Source of the DNA: Pseudoalteromonas sp. R3
GTDB taxonomy: Bacteria; Pseudomonadota; Gammaproteobacteria; Enterobacterales; Alteromonadaceae
Length of the DNA stretch: 64,000 nucleotides
Reading direction: 5' to 3'
Assembly (NCBI RefSeq): GCF_004014715.1
Contig: NZ_CP034834.1
Location: forward strand, 248,001-312,000
A program made the position numbers and the translations under genes. A model generated the notes under the pieces. The model was not told where the DNA came from, did not search any database, and saw nothing but the letters and a program-made list of their open reading frames with translations. This document shows, piece by piece, positions 38,405-47,814 of this stretch. Numbering within the stretch: the first letter of the stretch is position 1; every line of letters starts with the position of its first letter.

Positions 38405-38736
38405 ATAAACTCCTGTGTGCTTTTTGTTGTCGTGCAGACTCCGTTGTTGGGCCTGCACCGTTAAGCTAGTGAGTTTTGTGGTTTATCCGTTATAAAAAAT
38501 GCGACACCTGATACTGAAAAAGCGACATATAAAAATATTAGCTTATAAATCATGTTGTTGTCTCTAGCCTGGTTTTAGTTTTCATTATGTGACCTGGTTG
38601 ATTGTTGTGCAAAATGAAAGTGGGCGGGTTGAAAGTACTGAATATATTGTCAATTTTTTAACATTTAGGTTGACTGTACCTGTTAAAGGTTATAGAAAGT
38701 CATTACGCATTTTACAGTAAGGACGTAAGCGCAATA
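38405..38736. other. Divergent intergenic region between luxR-type and hybrid sensor genes
   Basis: 332 AT-rich bases holding the promoters of both genes. I see no strong palindrome and no small gene. Confidence 0.5.
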
Positions 38737-41700
38737 ATGCTGAAATGGACCCTGGTAATTATCTTCTCATTTATCATTCAGTGCCATGTACAGGCGCGTG
38801 AGGTGGCCCAGCTCAGACTGCATCTTCAGTCTATAGACAAACTTGATATGGTCACTATCATTAACTCGGTATCACAAGACAGTCAGGGTTACTTGTGGAT
38901 CAGTGGCACTTCCGGCGTACTCAGGTTTGACGGGTATCAGTCCATATTTTATCCGCACCCGCTAGCAAGAAAAGTTGTTGAAGACGCTCAGGGACGCAGG
39001 TGGTTGCTGACAGGCCATGGGCTATATTTACACAATGACCAGCAGGACAGTTTCATGCCTTATATGGACACTCTGCGGCAACAGGTACCTGAAAGTACAA
39101 ATTTGTTCAAAGACAGCTTTCTTTCTGTGCGTACCATGGATAACGATGCCTTCAGGCCAGCAGCTTTGTATCAGGATAGTCAGGATATGTTTTGGCTTGT
39201 GGGCGATGATGGTCAGTTAGTTCATTTTTCTGCGGATGAAGACGCCTATCAGTTATATGACCTGCACAGTTCGGGAATCAAACACAATCTTCGCTTTAGT
39301 GTTACTCTGTATAAAGATGCCCCTTTGTTTATCTCGAAACTTGGCGAAGTGTTCTGGTTTGAAAAATCTACCGGCACTTTTATTAAATTGTGGCAACACG
39401 CTATCCTTGCCGATACCCGAATTGTAACGACCGGACCTGATGACACTCTATATGCGGTGTCTGAGCAAGGTTTTTTCAGGCTCGAACAGCCTGATTCCGG
39501 GCAGCCTTCGCTTACCCATTTAAGTGATATTGATCATCAAGCAATTACCTCTGTGCGCTCAGGTCTTTACGCTACTTATGTGGGAACGAACACTGAGCTT
39601 ATCGTATTAGACTCCAATGACAGAGTAAGTCGGGTCAGCAGGTATCACACAAATGCCCGTTCTCAGCAGATATTTCTGATAAGTAATGTGTTTGATGATC
39701 AGGGAACGGTCTGGCTTGCATCCAGCCACTCCATATTTGAGGTCGAGCTTATACAACCTGAGTATACCAATGATTCAGTTAACGCTATTTCTGTTGTCAC
39801 CCAGAAGCCACATATCGATGGTTTGCAGTTTGATGAAGAAGATAATCTTTGGTTTGTAAGCCAAAGCCGCGCGTACGTTCAATATAAAGGTTATGCAGAG
39901 CCAGAGCCTGTGTACCTGGACCCGACTAAGCCGGAACTCGATGTTTACACTATTTATACCGGGAAAGAAGGTACATTGTGGTTTGGCGCATCCTCAGCTT
40001 TATACCGACTTGAAAAAGGCGCGCGTTCCGCAACTAAGATCAATATACCTCCCGGCAGTGCGGATAATGAATTTAAGATCAGAGACATTGAGCAGTCACA
40101 AAACGGGCATTTATGGTTACTGACCTTTCAGGGAATTGTAGAATATGATCCGAAAACTGCTCAGCGTGTATCCTTTTTGCCCGGACATTTTAAAAACCTG
40201 AAAAAAGGCGGCAATGATGCCGTATTAGCCTGTGGTTTTGAGACTTACATTTTGGGCCAGGGCGAGCCACAAAGGGTGCAATTCCAGATTTCGAAAAGCA
40301 ATAAAAAATTAGTAGTATATGATGCCGATACCGACTCAAAAGGACGGTTATGGGCGGCAACTTCCTATGGACTGTTACTTCATGACTTGAAAACACAGCA
40401 CTCACAGCAGTTTGATGTCAATGGCGTTTATCCCAACGTCGCATTTGGCTTTGTATATCGGGTTAGTACAGGGCATATCTGGGTGTCTGACATGACTAAT
40501 CTATATAAACTCTCGCCAGATACCATGCAGGTGGTATTTTCAATGCCAGTTAAAAACATGAATATTGGTGCAAAAACATATGACAGTGCAGATGAATCGA
40601 GCTCTGGAGTTCTGTACCTGGGTGGAATAAGTGGGATTGCTGCCTTATCAAAAGTACAAGCCAAGGAGCCATATGGAGTACATATAAGCAGAGTCTATGT
40701 GCAAGGGGAGCGCTATGCAGTGTATCAGGATCCCCAGCATTCGCTGAATGCGATTATGCCGGGCAGAAGGTTTAATAGTGCACAGCGAAACTTTAAGTTT
40801 GAGTTCGTTAATATCAAACGCGACTGGGATGTTGACGTTTATTATCAATACCGTTTGCTGGGCTTTGATACAAACTGGACGGAGGCAGAACAAACCCAGC
40901 GTAGCGCAACTTATACCAACTTGTCGCCGGGCAGATACGAGTTTGTGATTAGAAGTCGGGCGATTTCGAGTGACTGGACTGAATCGCGCTTTGAGTTTGA
41001 GGTTGCAACCCCCTGGTATTTAACCGGTTGGGCTTTCACTCTTTATGTTTTTGGCGCTGTCGTGTTGATTGGACTAATCCTATTCGCCAGAACACATCAG
41101 CTAAAGCGGCGAAACCTGCACCTGGAAGAACTCGTGCTGTCGCGCACCGAAGAAATAGAGCAAAAGCGTGCTCAAATAGCCAGTTTAATGGAAAGTAAAA
41201 ACGTGTTTTTTGGTAATGTATCTCATGAACTGAGAACGCCTCTGGCAGTGATCATGCTGCCAATTAAAGGTATGTTGAAGCAGGCAAATAATGACGGTAA
41301 CAGCAAGTGGCATGCAGCATATTCGCAGGCTTTGAGGCTGGAAAAGCTCATCGACAACCTGATCCGCTATGCCAGAAAAGACGATGTCTCTCCTTTTGAG
41401 AATCATCACTTTACTGCCAAAGAGGTATTGTTAAAGCAGGCTCATGCGTTTGAGCTGCTCGCCACTGAAAAACAGATCCGTTATGAAGTAAAACATACTC
41501 TGGATGCACAGGAAGTGTTGCTTAATGAGGCGGACTTTGAACAGATAATCACAAACCTGCTGTCTAACGCTGTGAAATATACCCCTGAGGAAGGCGAAAT
41601 TATTATAGAGGCGCATCAGCGTGGCGATTTCCTGCAGTTGGTGTTTACTAACTCCGGACCCGGTATTTGTAAATCTTTACAGGCACACGTGTTTAAACGA

Positions 41701-42714
41701 TATGTGCGTGGAGAGCACAGTGAAATAGGCGGGCAGGGGATTGGCCTGTCTGTGGTGCATCAGCTCATCAGCGACTGTGGAGGCGAAATAGCGCTGTGCA
41801 GTGAGCCTGGAGAGGGATGTCGGTTTACTCTGACAATTCCGCTTTACTGCGAAGCATCAGCACAAGATATCGATAGCAGAGTGCACGCAGAAGCCATAAC
41901 AAAAGCAAAGACTCAGTCTGAGGTGACTGACAAACCTGAGCCCAACGCCCAGGTGTTAATTGTAGAGGATAACCCCCAGCTAAGAATGATGCTTCAGCAG
42001 ACTTTGTCTGAATGGTTTGATTGCTCAGTTGCCTGTGATGGTGAGCAAGGCCTGTCACAAGCAAAATCCGAGTTACCCGACCTTATTATCAGCGATGTGA
42101 TGATGCCAAAAATGTCGGGACTGGAGATGCTGCGAGAACTCAAGCAGGATGACACAACGAGCCATATTCCCGTCATATTGCTGACAGCAAAAGAAGACGA
42201 CGACAGCCGGATCCTGGGGTTTGAGGCAGAAGCAGATGATTATATAGGTAAACCCTGCGACCTTGATGTACTAAAGCATAGGGTGGAAAACTTGATTAAA
42301 GGTCGCAAGAAACTGGCGCGATTATTTGCAGATCAGATCCTGCGCTGTCAACCGCAGGCTGATCTGCTCAGCACGACAAAGCGGCTCCCCTTTATTGATA
42401 AAATTCAACAAGTAATTGCGCAAAACTACCAGGACCCCAAGTTTGATACGGAGTGCATGGCCAGTCATGTATTTTTAAGTGTGCGACAGCTGCAACGCAA
42501 AACCCGAAATCTGACAGGGCTATCGCCAAATGCTCTGCTCAGGCAATATCGTTTAGAGCAGGCACGCACCCAGTTGAAAGCGGGCGGTTTGGTGGCTGAT
42601 GTTGCATATCAGGTTGGGTTTTCATCTCCAGCTTATTTTAGTAGCTGTTTTAAAGCTGAGTTTGACATGTCACCGCAGCACTATGTTAAGCAGCAGGAAA
42701 CAGAATGGCAGTGA
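38737..42714 (+). CDS. Hybrid two-component system protein (propeller sensor, kinase, receiver, AraC output)
   Basis: 1325 residues. A signal peptide (about 1-20) precedes a periplasmic sensor made of two-component-regulator propeller repeats (to about 640; motifs such as GYLWISGTSGVLRF and GTLWFGASSALYRL) and a Y_Y_Y domain (about 680-751). Then one membrane helix (about 764-784), HisKA (FGNVSHELRTP, His 830), HATPase (NLLSNAVKYTP, QGIGLSVV), a receiver with phosphoacceptor Asp 1120 (SDVMMPKMSG), and an AraC-type DNA-binding domain (about 1218-1320). In Bacteroidetes such proteins sense glycans and control polysaccharide use; marine gammaproteobacteria carry them too. No glycan locus is nearby, so the ligand is unknown. 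Candidate targets are the adjacent GG-leader and secreted-protein genes, as inference. Confidence 0.88.
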   Translation: MLKWTLVIIFSFIIQCHVQAREVAQLRLHLQSIDKLDMVTIINSVSQDSQGYLWISGTSGVLRFDGYQSIFYPHPLARKVVEDAQGRRWLLTGHGLYLHNDQQDSFMPYMDTLRQQVPESTNLFKDSFLSVRTMDNDAFRPAALYQDSQDMFWLVGDDGQLVHFSADEDAYQLYDLHSSGIKHNLRFSVTLYKDAPLFISKLGEVFWFEKSTGTFIKLWQHAILADTRIVTTGPDDTLYAVSEQGFFRLEQPDSGQPSLTHLSDIDHQAITSVRSGLYATYVGTNTELIVLDSNDRVSRVSRYHTNARSQQIFLISNVFDDQGTVWLASSHSIFEVELIQPEYTNDSVNAISVVTQKPHIDGLQFDEEDNLWFVSQSRAYVQYKGYAEPEPVYLDPTKPELDVYTIYTGKEGTLWFGASSALYRLEKGARSATKINIPPGSADNEFKIRDIEQSQNGHLWLLTFQGIVEYDPKTAQRVSFLPGHFKNLKKGGNDAVLACGFETYILGQGEPQRVQFQISKSNKKLVVYDADTDSKGRLWAATSYGLLLHDLKTQHSQQFDVNGVYPNVAFGFVYRVSTGHIWVSDMTNLYKLSPDTMQVVFSMPVKNMNIGAKTYDSADESSSGVLYLGGISGIAALSKVQAKEPYGVHISRVYVQGERYAVYQDPQHSLNAIMPGRRFNSAQRNFKFEFVNIKRDWDVDVYYQYRLLGFDTNWTEAEQTQRSATYTNLSPGRYEFVIRSRAISSDWTESRFEFEVATPWYLTGWAFTLYVFGAVVLIGLILFARTHQLKRRNLHLEELVLSRTEEIEQKRAQIASLMESKNVFFGNVSHELRTPLAVIMLPIKGMLKQANNDGNSKWHAAYSQALRLEKLIDNLIRYARKDDVSPFENHHFTAKEVLLKQAHAFELLATEKQIRYEVKHTLDAQEVLLNEADFEQIITNLLSNAVKYTPEEGEIIIEAHQRGDFLQLVFTNSGPGICKSLQAHVFKRYVRGEHSEIGGQGIGLSVVHQLISDCGGEIALCSEPGEGCRFTLTIPLYCEASAQDIDSRVHAEAITKAKTQSEVTDKPEPNAQVLIVEDNPQLRMMLQQTLSEWFDCSVACDGEQGLSQAKSELPDLIISDVMMPKMSGLEMLRELKQDDTTSHIPVILLTAKEDDDSRILGFEAEADDYIGKPCDLDVLKHRVENLIKGRKKLARLFADQILRCQPQADLLSTTKRLPFIDKIQQVIAQNYQDPKFDTECMASHVFLSVRQLQRKTRNLTGLSPNALLRQYRLEQARTQLKAGGLVADVAYQVGFSSPAYFSSCFKAEFDMSPQHYVKQQETEWQ

Positions 42715-42725
42715 CGAACACAAAA

Positions 42726-42746
42726 AAGGCACACTTAGTGCGCCTT
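42726..42746. terminator. Bidirectional hairpin between the hybrid sensor and a convergent GG-leader gene
   Basis: AAGGCACAC...GTGCGCCTT inverted repeat preceded by a run of A. It serves the minus-strand gene well (T run) and may also end the + strand gene. Confidence 0.7.
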
Positions 42747-42783
42747 TCGTTTGAGCTATGCCCGATAAAGTCTGGTCAGTCCT

Positions 42784-42957
42784 TTATTTTTTCCAGCTTT
42801 CTTCAGAGCAAGTTGTAACATTTGATCCCGTGGCAGGTGGGTTGTCATTTAAGAGGCCAACCATTGCGCCTCCCTGTACCAGCGGTGTTAGCTGTGCCAG
42901 CATTGCGTGATTTGCTGACAGGTTTTTCATTTTTTTTGTTTTTAGAGTAAGTTTCAT
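42784..42957 (-). CDS. GG-leader small peptide, RiPP-precursor-like (copy 4)
   Basis: 57 residues; GGAGACC precedes the ATG at 42957. The leader MKLTLKTKKMKNLSANHAML is followed by LTPLVQGG. The core is unlike copies 1-3 (AMVGLLNDNPPATGSNVTTC then SEESWKK), with a single Cys and a Thr-rich turn. With one Cys it could not form an internal disulfide, so if modified it would need a Cys-Thr/Ser type crosslink or dimerisation. Its promoter region shares a 14-base motif with copy 2 and it has the same class of downstream hairpin. It is convergent with the hybrid sensor gene. Confidence 0.68.
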   Translation of the reverse strand: MKLTLKTKKMKNLSANHAMLAQLTPLVQGGAMVGLLNDNPPATGSNVTTCSEESWKK

Positions 42958-43006
42958 AATGGTCTCCGTTTTGTTATGTCACCGGGGTCACTTTTACACT
43001 TTATCT

Positions 43007-43020
43007 AATGATTGTAAACG
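43007..43020 (-). promoter_or_regulatory. Shared promoter motif (CGTTTACAATCATT) of GG-leader copy 4
   Basis: Contains TTTACA as a possible -35, 50 bases upstream of the ATG. One base different from the motif at 35597-35610. Confidence 0.45.
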
Positions 43021-43180
43021 CCCAAAATACCAAAACAGGTACTTCGTATCACCCCCATCTGGGGAGTACACATTTTTCAGAAACCATGTGCCGTGCAAAG
43101 ATAAGTTCACTCATACAATAAAGGACACAAGCAGCCACCAAACGCAGAGCAACTATCCTAGTATAGAACTGCCTCAAAAG

Positions 43181-43786
43181 CCCAGTCCGTCATCCCGGCC
43201 AGCGAACCGGGAACCACTCACCGCCACCGAGAAAGCCTGTGATTTCCACGCAGCCAAAAGCCCCAGCCCGTCATCCCGGTCAGCTAGCCGGGAACCACTC
43301 AGCGCCACAGAGAAAGCCTGTGATTTCCATACAGCCAAAAGCCCAGCCCGTCATCCCGGCCCCCGAGCCGGGAACCACTCACCGCCACCGAGAAAGTCTG
43401 TGATTTCCATGCAGCCAAAAGCCCCAGCCTGTCATCCCGGCCAAAGAGCCGGGAACCACTCACCGCCACCGAGAAAGTCTGTGATTTCCATACAGCCAAA
43501 AGCCCAGCCCGTTATCCCGGCCAACGAGCCGGGAACCACTCACCGCCACCGAGAAAGTCTGTGATTTCCAAGCAGCCAATAGCCCCAGTCTGTCATCCCG
43601 GCCAACGAGCCGGGAACCATCCACCGCCACCGAGAAAGCCTGTGATTTCCACGCAGCCAAAAGCCCAGTCCGTCATCCCGGCCCCCGAGCCGGGAACCAC
43701 TCACAGCCACCGAGAAAGCCTGTGATTTCCACGCAGCCAAAAGCCCCAGCCTGTCATCCCGGCCAACGAGCCGGGAACCATTCAAC
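43181..43786. repeat. Tandem array of 7.5 units alternating 80 and 81 bp, each with a REP-like palindrome
   Basis: Units start at 43181, 43261, 43342, 43422, 43503, 43583, 43664 and 43744 (partial). Lengths alternate 80, 81, 80, 81, 80, 81, 80, because odd units begin CCCAG and even units CCCCAG. Each holds a CCCGGC-loop-GCCGGG palindrome, GGGAACCACTCACCGCCACC, and GAAAGYCTGTGATTTCCA. The dispersed REP-like element (30407, 59229, 63038) is the inverse of the palindrome part. Open frames across it are repeat artefacts. There are no unique spacers, so it is not a CRISPR array. Confidence 0.9.
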
Positions 43787-44237
43787 TAAAATGCTGTAAT
43801 CCGTTGTAATAGCATAGTGCTGAAGTGTGGGTTACTATTATCGGTTAACCAAAAGCGCTCAAAAACTCCCAGTACTCAAACATTTAGCACCCAAAATCCA
43901 ATTTGTAATCAAAAGTTGAGCGATTGTTTTGAAATCGCTAACAGCAGCGGACAAAAAGCTACTCAACCAGACAAAAGTGTTGTAAATTATTCATGCGCCT
44001 GCACCAAATGATGGTCCATCTGATTACGTTTTAACTGATCGCCATTTAACTCGTAATCGTCTAACTCTTAACCGTCAAAAGAAGGGCTGGCACACAACAA
44101 GAACAGTTTTAAAGTGTCGCGCAAAGGAAGTTGTAACCGCCGAACAGCAGGAAAAGAGCCGAGAAAACACTCAGGCACCAAACCTGTCCCATGCATCACC
44201 TCCTTACCAGCTGCACCATAGAGTAAACGGGTGAGTG
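43787..44237. other. Intergenic stretch upstream of the methyltransferase gene
   Basis: 450 bases without a supported gene. An inverted repeat GATTACG/CGTAATC (44022-44028 and 44052-44058) is the only structure noted; it could be a regulatory site for the operon that starts at 44238. Confidence 0.4.
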
Positions 44238-44837
44238 ATGTCAGACTCCACATTAGAATATTACAGTCGCAACGCCGTCAGCTTTGCCGAGGCAACTTTT
44301 GCAGTGAACATGCAGCCTCTGTACGACGAGTTTTTACCCGCCATACCCGAAGGCGGCAAAATCCTCGATGCCGGCTGCGGCTCTGGACGCGATGCACTGG
44401 CGTTTAAAAACCTCGGCTACCGGGTCGATGCCTTCGACGCCTGCGCAGAGCTTGCTAACATCGCCAGCTTCCACCTGGAACAACCCGTCGGCTGCTTCAG
44501 CTTTGACGAACTCAGAGCTACCAATACCTATGACGCCATATGGTGCTGCGCCAGCCTGCTGCATGTGCCAAAGGCACTGCTGCCAGACGTATTCCAGCGC
44601 CTGCAAAACGCACTCAAACCAAACGGCATCATCTATATCTCATTTAAATACGGCGAAGGCGAACGCACCGCGGACGGCCGTGCATTCACCGACCTCACAG
44701 AGCAAAGCCTGAACGCCTTACTAGCCCAAAACACCGGCCTTAAAGCCAGCAAAACCTGGCAAACAGGCGACCAACGCCCCGGCCGCGAACACGAACGCTG
44801 GCTTAATGCTTTGTTGGAAAGGGTGAGTGGTGAATAG
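44238..44837 (+). CDS. Class I SAM-dependent methyltransferase, small
   Basis: 199 residues from the ATG at 44238 (a GTG just before it is an alternative). Motif I is KILDAGCGSGRDAL (near residues 40-53), with an acidic loop YRVDAFDAC after it, and a post-I segment YDAIWCCASLLHVPK typical of the Methyltransf_11/UbiE-like group. It lacks an obvious (D/N)PPY DNA-methylase box, so a small-molecule or RNA/protein substrate is possible. The end overlaps the next helicase gene by 11 bases, so the two are co-expressed. The pair with a PLD-DExH helicase suggests a nucleic-acid-related or defence role; I cannot assign the substrate. Confidence 0.8.
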   Translation: MSDSTLEYYSRNAVSFAEATFAVNMQPLYDEFLPAIPEGGKILDAGCGSGRDALAFKNLGYRVDAFDACAELANIASFHLEQPVGCFSFDELRATNTYDAIWCCASLLHVPKALLPDVFQRLQNALKPNGIIYISFKYGEGERTADGRAFTDLTEQSLNALLAQNTGLKASKTWQTGDQRPGREHERWLNALLERVSGE

Positions 44838-47805
44838 TTTTAGTCAGAACACCGTATTACAAAGTAGTGCGCGTCAGCTGACGGCGGGTGGCACCGATCC
44901 CTTATTGCCAAAGCTCGTGCATGCCATTAACCATGCCGACGAAATTGAAATCACAGTCTCTTTTATCCAGCCAAGTGGGCTGGCGCTGTTGTTTGACCCG
45001 TTACTGGAGGCACTGCGCAGTGGTGCGCAACTCAGACTGCTTACTTCTGATTATCTCGACATCACCAGTCCAGTGGCATTACGCGAATTAATGACACTGG
45101 TTGAGCGAGGCGCCGATATTCGCATTTATGAAAGTGAAAAACACCAAAGCTTTCATATGAAGTCGTACATTTTTGTTAAAACGCAGCAAAACAGCGCTGA
45201 AATTGCAGCAGGCTGCGCCTTTATCGGCTCAAACAATATTAGTAAAAGTGCACTGACGACAGGGCTGGAGTGGTGTTTTCGCCATGACTATACCCATCCG
45301 CCTGGCAGCAAGGGGGCCTGCGAATTCAATCATATTCGCCGGGTATTTGCCGAGCTGTTTGCTCATAACAAGGTTAAAACACTCAGCCATAGCTGGATTG
45401 ATACCTATATACAAAGACGAAAAGCGCCGCAGTTTATTGTCGCCGGTGAAGCGGAAGATGCCAGCGATGCAGAGCCCGTAACACCGCGCGCCGACCAACA
45501 ATTGGCACTGGACGCGCTGGCAGAAACGCGCCGCCAGGGCTTTAAACGGGGCCTGGTGGTGCTCGCAACGGGTATGGGTAAAACCTGGCTGTCGGTATTT
45601 GATGCACAACAAATGCATGCAAAGCGTATTTTGTTTGTAGCCCACCGCGAGGAGATCCTGACGCAGGCCCAGCGCACCTTTGCGCGATTATTGCAATGCA
45701 AAACCGGGCTATACACGGGCAAAAAGAAAGACTCGGACGCCGATTGCCTTTTTGCTTCAGTCCAGACGTTAGGGCAAGCGCGTCATTTGCAGCGTTTTGC
45801 GCCGGATCATTTTGACTATGTCGTGGTGGATGAATTTCACCACGCCAGTGCCCGGGTTTACCGCGCATTACTCAACTACTTTACCCCGCAGTTTTTGCTG
45901 GGCTTAACCGCCACGCCGGAGCGTACCGATCAGGCCGATATACTCGGGCTGTGCGACAACAACCTGGTGTTTGAACGCAACCTCACTCAGGGAATAGATA
46001 ACGGCACACTGGTGCCATTTCGGTATTATGGCATTTGGGATCAGGACGTTGACTACAGCGCAATTCCCTGGCGCAACGGCCGGTTCGACCCGGACGCGCT
46101 GGAAAACCAGTTTGCGACCAGCAAGCGGGCAGCACATGCATTAAAAGAGTGGCAAGCGCGCAAGCAACAACGCACGCTGGCTTTTTGCATATCTAAACGC
46201 CATGCCGAGCACATGGCGGGTTACTTTAATCAAGCCGGTGTTAAGGCGCTGGCCGTACACAGCGACTCCTTGGTGCGCCGTAATGATGCGCTCGAACAGC
46301 TTGAGCAAGGGCAGATTGAGATTTTATTCTCAGTGGACTTATTTAACGAAGGCACCGACTTACCCAGCATTGATACCGTACTGATGCTGCGGCCCAGCGA
46401 TTCCAAGATTCTATTTTTACAGCAGCTTGGCCGGGGATTGCGCACTTGTGAAGGCAAAACCCACCTCACCGTGCTGGATTTTATCGGCAACCACCATAGT
46501 TTTTTAAATAAGCCTGCGGCGCTGCTCAACGCGCAAGGCGCAAAGGGCGTGACACAAGCACTGAGCGCCCCCAAATTGCCCGAAGGGTGTTTCATAAACT
46601 TCGATTTAGAGATCACTGATTTTTGGCAGCAACTGGCCAAAATACAACGCACCACAGCACTGGAAGATTACGAGCATCTGGCTCAGCAGCTTGGTCACAA
46701 CCCAAGTGCAAGCGAGTTCTATCGCCACTACGGCGACCTGAAAAAAGTAAATAAGCAACACGGCAGCTGGTTTGCGATGCTGGCCGATATCGGAGACGAA
46801 ATTAACGCAGACTGGTTAGCGCCATACGCAGACTTTCTGTTTAATGCGGTACAGCAAACCAGTATGACCAAATGCTTTAAGGCCATTTTACTGCAAGCGT
46901 TTATACAGCTCGATGGTTTCAGAGCTGCTCCAACCCTGAGCGAACTGGCCAAAGTCAGCGCAGCAATTTTGGCACGCTATCCGCACCTTAAAGCGCATGA
47001 CCTGCCAGAATCCAAACGAACGCTGGAACCAGACAGCCTGGCCTGGTTCAGCTACTGGCTGGGCAACCCCATAGAAGCCTTTACCGGACTCAAAAAAGCC
47101 AAACAAGGCACAACCTGGTTTAAGGTCGAAAAAAACGGCGAAGATCTGAAAACAGCTCGGCTGGTTGCGAACGTACACACTGATCATCTCCCGGAGCAGG
47201 ATATCGACAAGCTGGCCGACTGTGTTGCAGAGCTTATTGAACTCAGACTAGCTGAATACACCCAGCGCATTGAGAGTAAGCGCAACTTATTGGGGTTACT
47301 TGCAGCGAAGCCTGAGCTCGGTACTGATGCCGGCGAAAAAGATCAAATTATATCAGAGCAGCAAAACAAAACGGACGGCACCAACGTGGTTCAGTTGCCA
47401 TATTTCCCCAATCTGAAAATTGCCTGCGGCCACTTTAAAACCGGTGACGACAGCGACATGACATGGCGCCCGGCACCTGACCGTGCTGGCAGGGTAGACC
47501 CGGACAAGCACTTTTTAGCCCACGCCAGCGGCAACTCAATGAATGGCGGTAAAAACCCCATTCTGGATGGTGATTTACTGCTACTGGAACGCATCAGCAG
47601 CGACAACGCCGGTTCACTCACGGGCACCACCATCGCCATCGAACGATTTGATGAATCGGGCAACGCCCAGTTTTTACTGCGCGACGTGCAAAAAGAATAT
47701 AACGAACAGGGTGAAGCCAGATACCTGCTGGTCGCCCGCAACCCGGATTACGAAACCATTATCGCGGACGAGAGTTTAGTGACGTTTGCGCGGTTGAAGC
47801 AATAG
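44827..47805 (+). CDS. PLD-nuclease-like/DExH helicase with C-terminal S24/LexA-like domain
   Basis: 992 residues, starting at a GTG (44827 or 44830) inside the methyltransferase gene. Residues about 1-190 are a phospholipase-D-type domain (HMKSYIF, then IGSNNISKSAL). Superfamily II helicase motifs follow: Walker A ATGMGKT near 249, DEFH near 334, TATPERTD, DLFNEGTDLP and QQLGRGLR near 533. Most relatives end in DUF3427. Here the last 135 residues (from about 858) instead resemble a peptidase S24/UmuD fold: HASGNSM...PILDGDLLLLER, then IAIERFD and FLLRDV. The Ser of GNSM is kept. The position of the catalytic Lys in UmuD-like alignment appears to be Arg, so self-cleavage may be lost. It is followed 9 bp later by the metallophosphoesterase gene. 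Confidence 0.85.
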   Translation: MVNSFSQNTVLQSSARQLTAGGTDPLLPKLVHAINHADEIEITVSFIQPSGLALLFDPLLEALRSGAQLRLLTSDYLDITSPVALRELMTLVERGADIRIYESEKHQSFHMKSYIFVKTQQNSAEIAAGCAFIGSNNISKSALTTGLEWCFRHDYTHPPGSKGACEFNHIRRVFAELFAHNKVKTLSHSWIDTYIQRRKAPQFIVAGEAEDASDAEPVTPRADQQLALDALAETRRQGFKRGLVVLATGMGKTWLSVFDAQQMHAKRILFVAHREEILTQAQRTFARLLQCKTGLYTGKKKDSDADCLFASVQTLGQARHLQRFAPDHFDYVVVDEFHHASARVYRALLNYFTPQFLLGLTATPERTDQADILGLCDNNLVFERNLTQGIDNGTLVPFRYYGIWDQDVDYSAIPWRNGRFDPDALENQFATSKRAAHALKEWQARKQQRTLAFCISKRHAEHMAGYFNQAGVKALAVHSDSLVRRNDALEQLEQGQIEILFSVDLFNEGTDLPSIDTVLMLRPSDSKILFLQQLGRGLRTCEGKTHLTVLDFIGNHHSFLNKPAALLNAQGAKGVTQALSAPKLPEGCFINFDLEITDFWQQLAKIQRTTALEDYEHLAQQLGHNPSASEFYRHYGDLKKVNKQHGSWFAMLADIGDEINADWLAPYADFLFNAVQQTSMTKCFKAILLQAFIQLDGFRAAPTLSELAKVSAAILARYPHLKAHDLPESKRTLEPDSLAWFSYWLGNPIEAFTGLKKAKQGTTWFKVEKNGEDLKTARLVANVHTDHLPEQDIDKLADCVAELIELRLAEYTQRIESKRNLLGLLAAKPELGTDAGEKDQIISEQQNKTDGTNVVQLPYFPNLKIACGHFKTGDDSDMTWRPAPDRAGRVDPDKHFLAHASGNSMNGGKNPILDGDLLLLERISSDNAGSLTGTTIAIERFDESGNAQFLLRDVQKEYNEQGEARYLLVARNPDYETIIADESLVTFARLKQ

Positions 47806-47814
47806 GAAAATCAT

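Noticed and set aside
42959..43564. 201-codon open frame on the + strand
   Set aside because: It lies mostly in the tandem repeat array, encodes a repetitive Pro/Ser/Arg-rich sequence, and its start overlaps the ribosome-site region of the minus-strand GG-leader gene.
43299..43785. Minus-strand frames with repeated WKSQTFSVAVSGSRL
   Set aside because: Translation of the same tandem repeat; periodic stops and no ribosome-binding site.
43181..43786. Regular repeats that might be a CRISPR array
   Set aside because: The whole 80/81-bp unit repeats with few changes; there are no unique spacers and no cas genes.
44238..47805. DISARM or type I restriction system
   Set aside because: The methyltransferase lacks a DNA-methylase NPPY-type motif, and there is no DUF1998 protein or specificity subunit.
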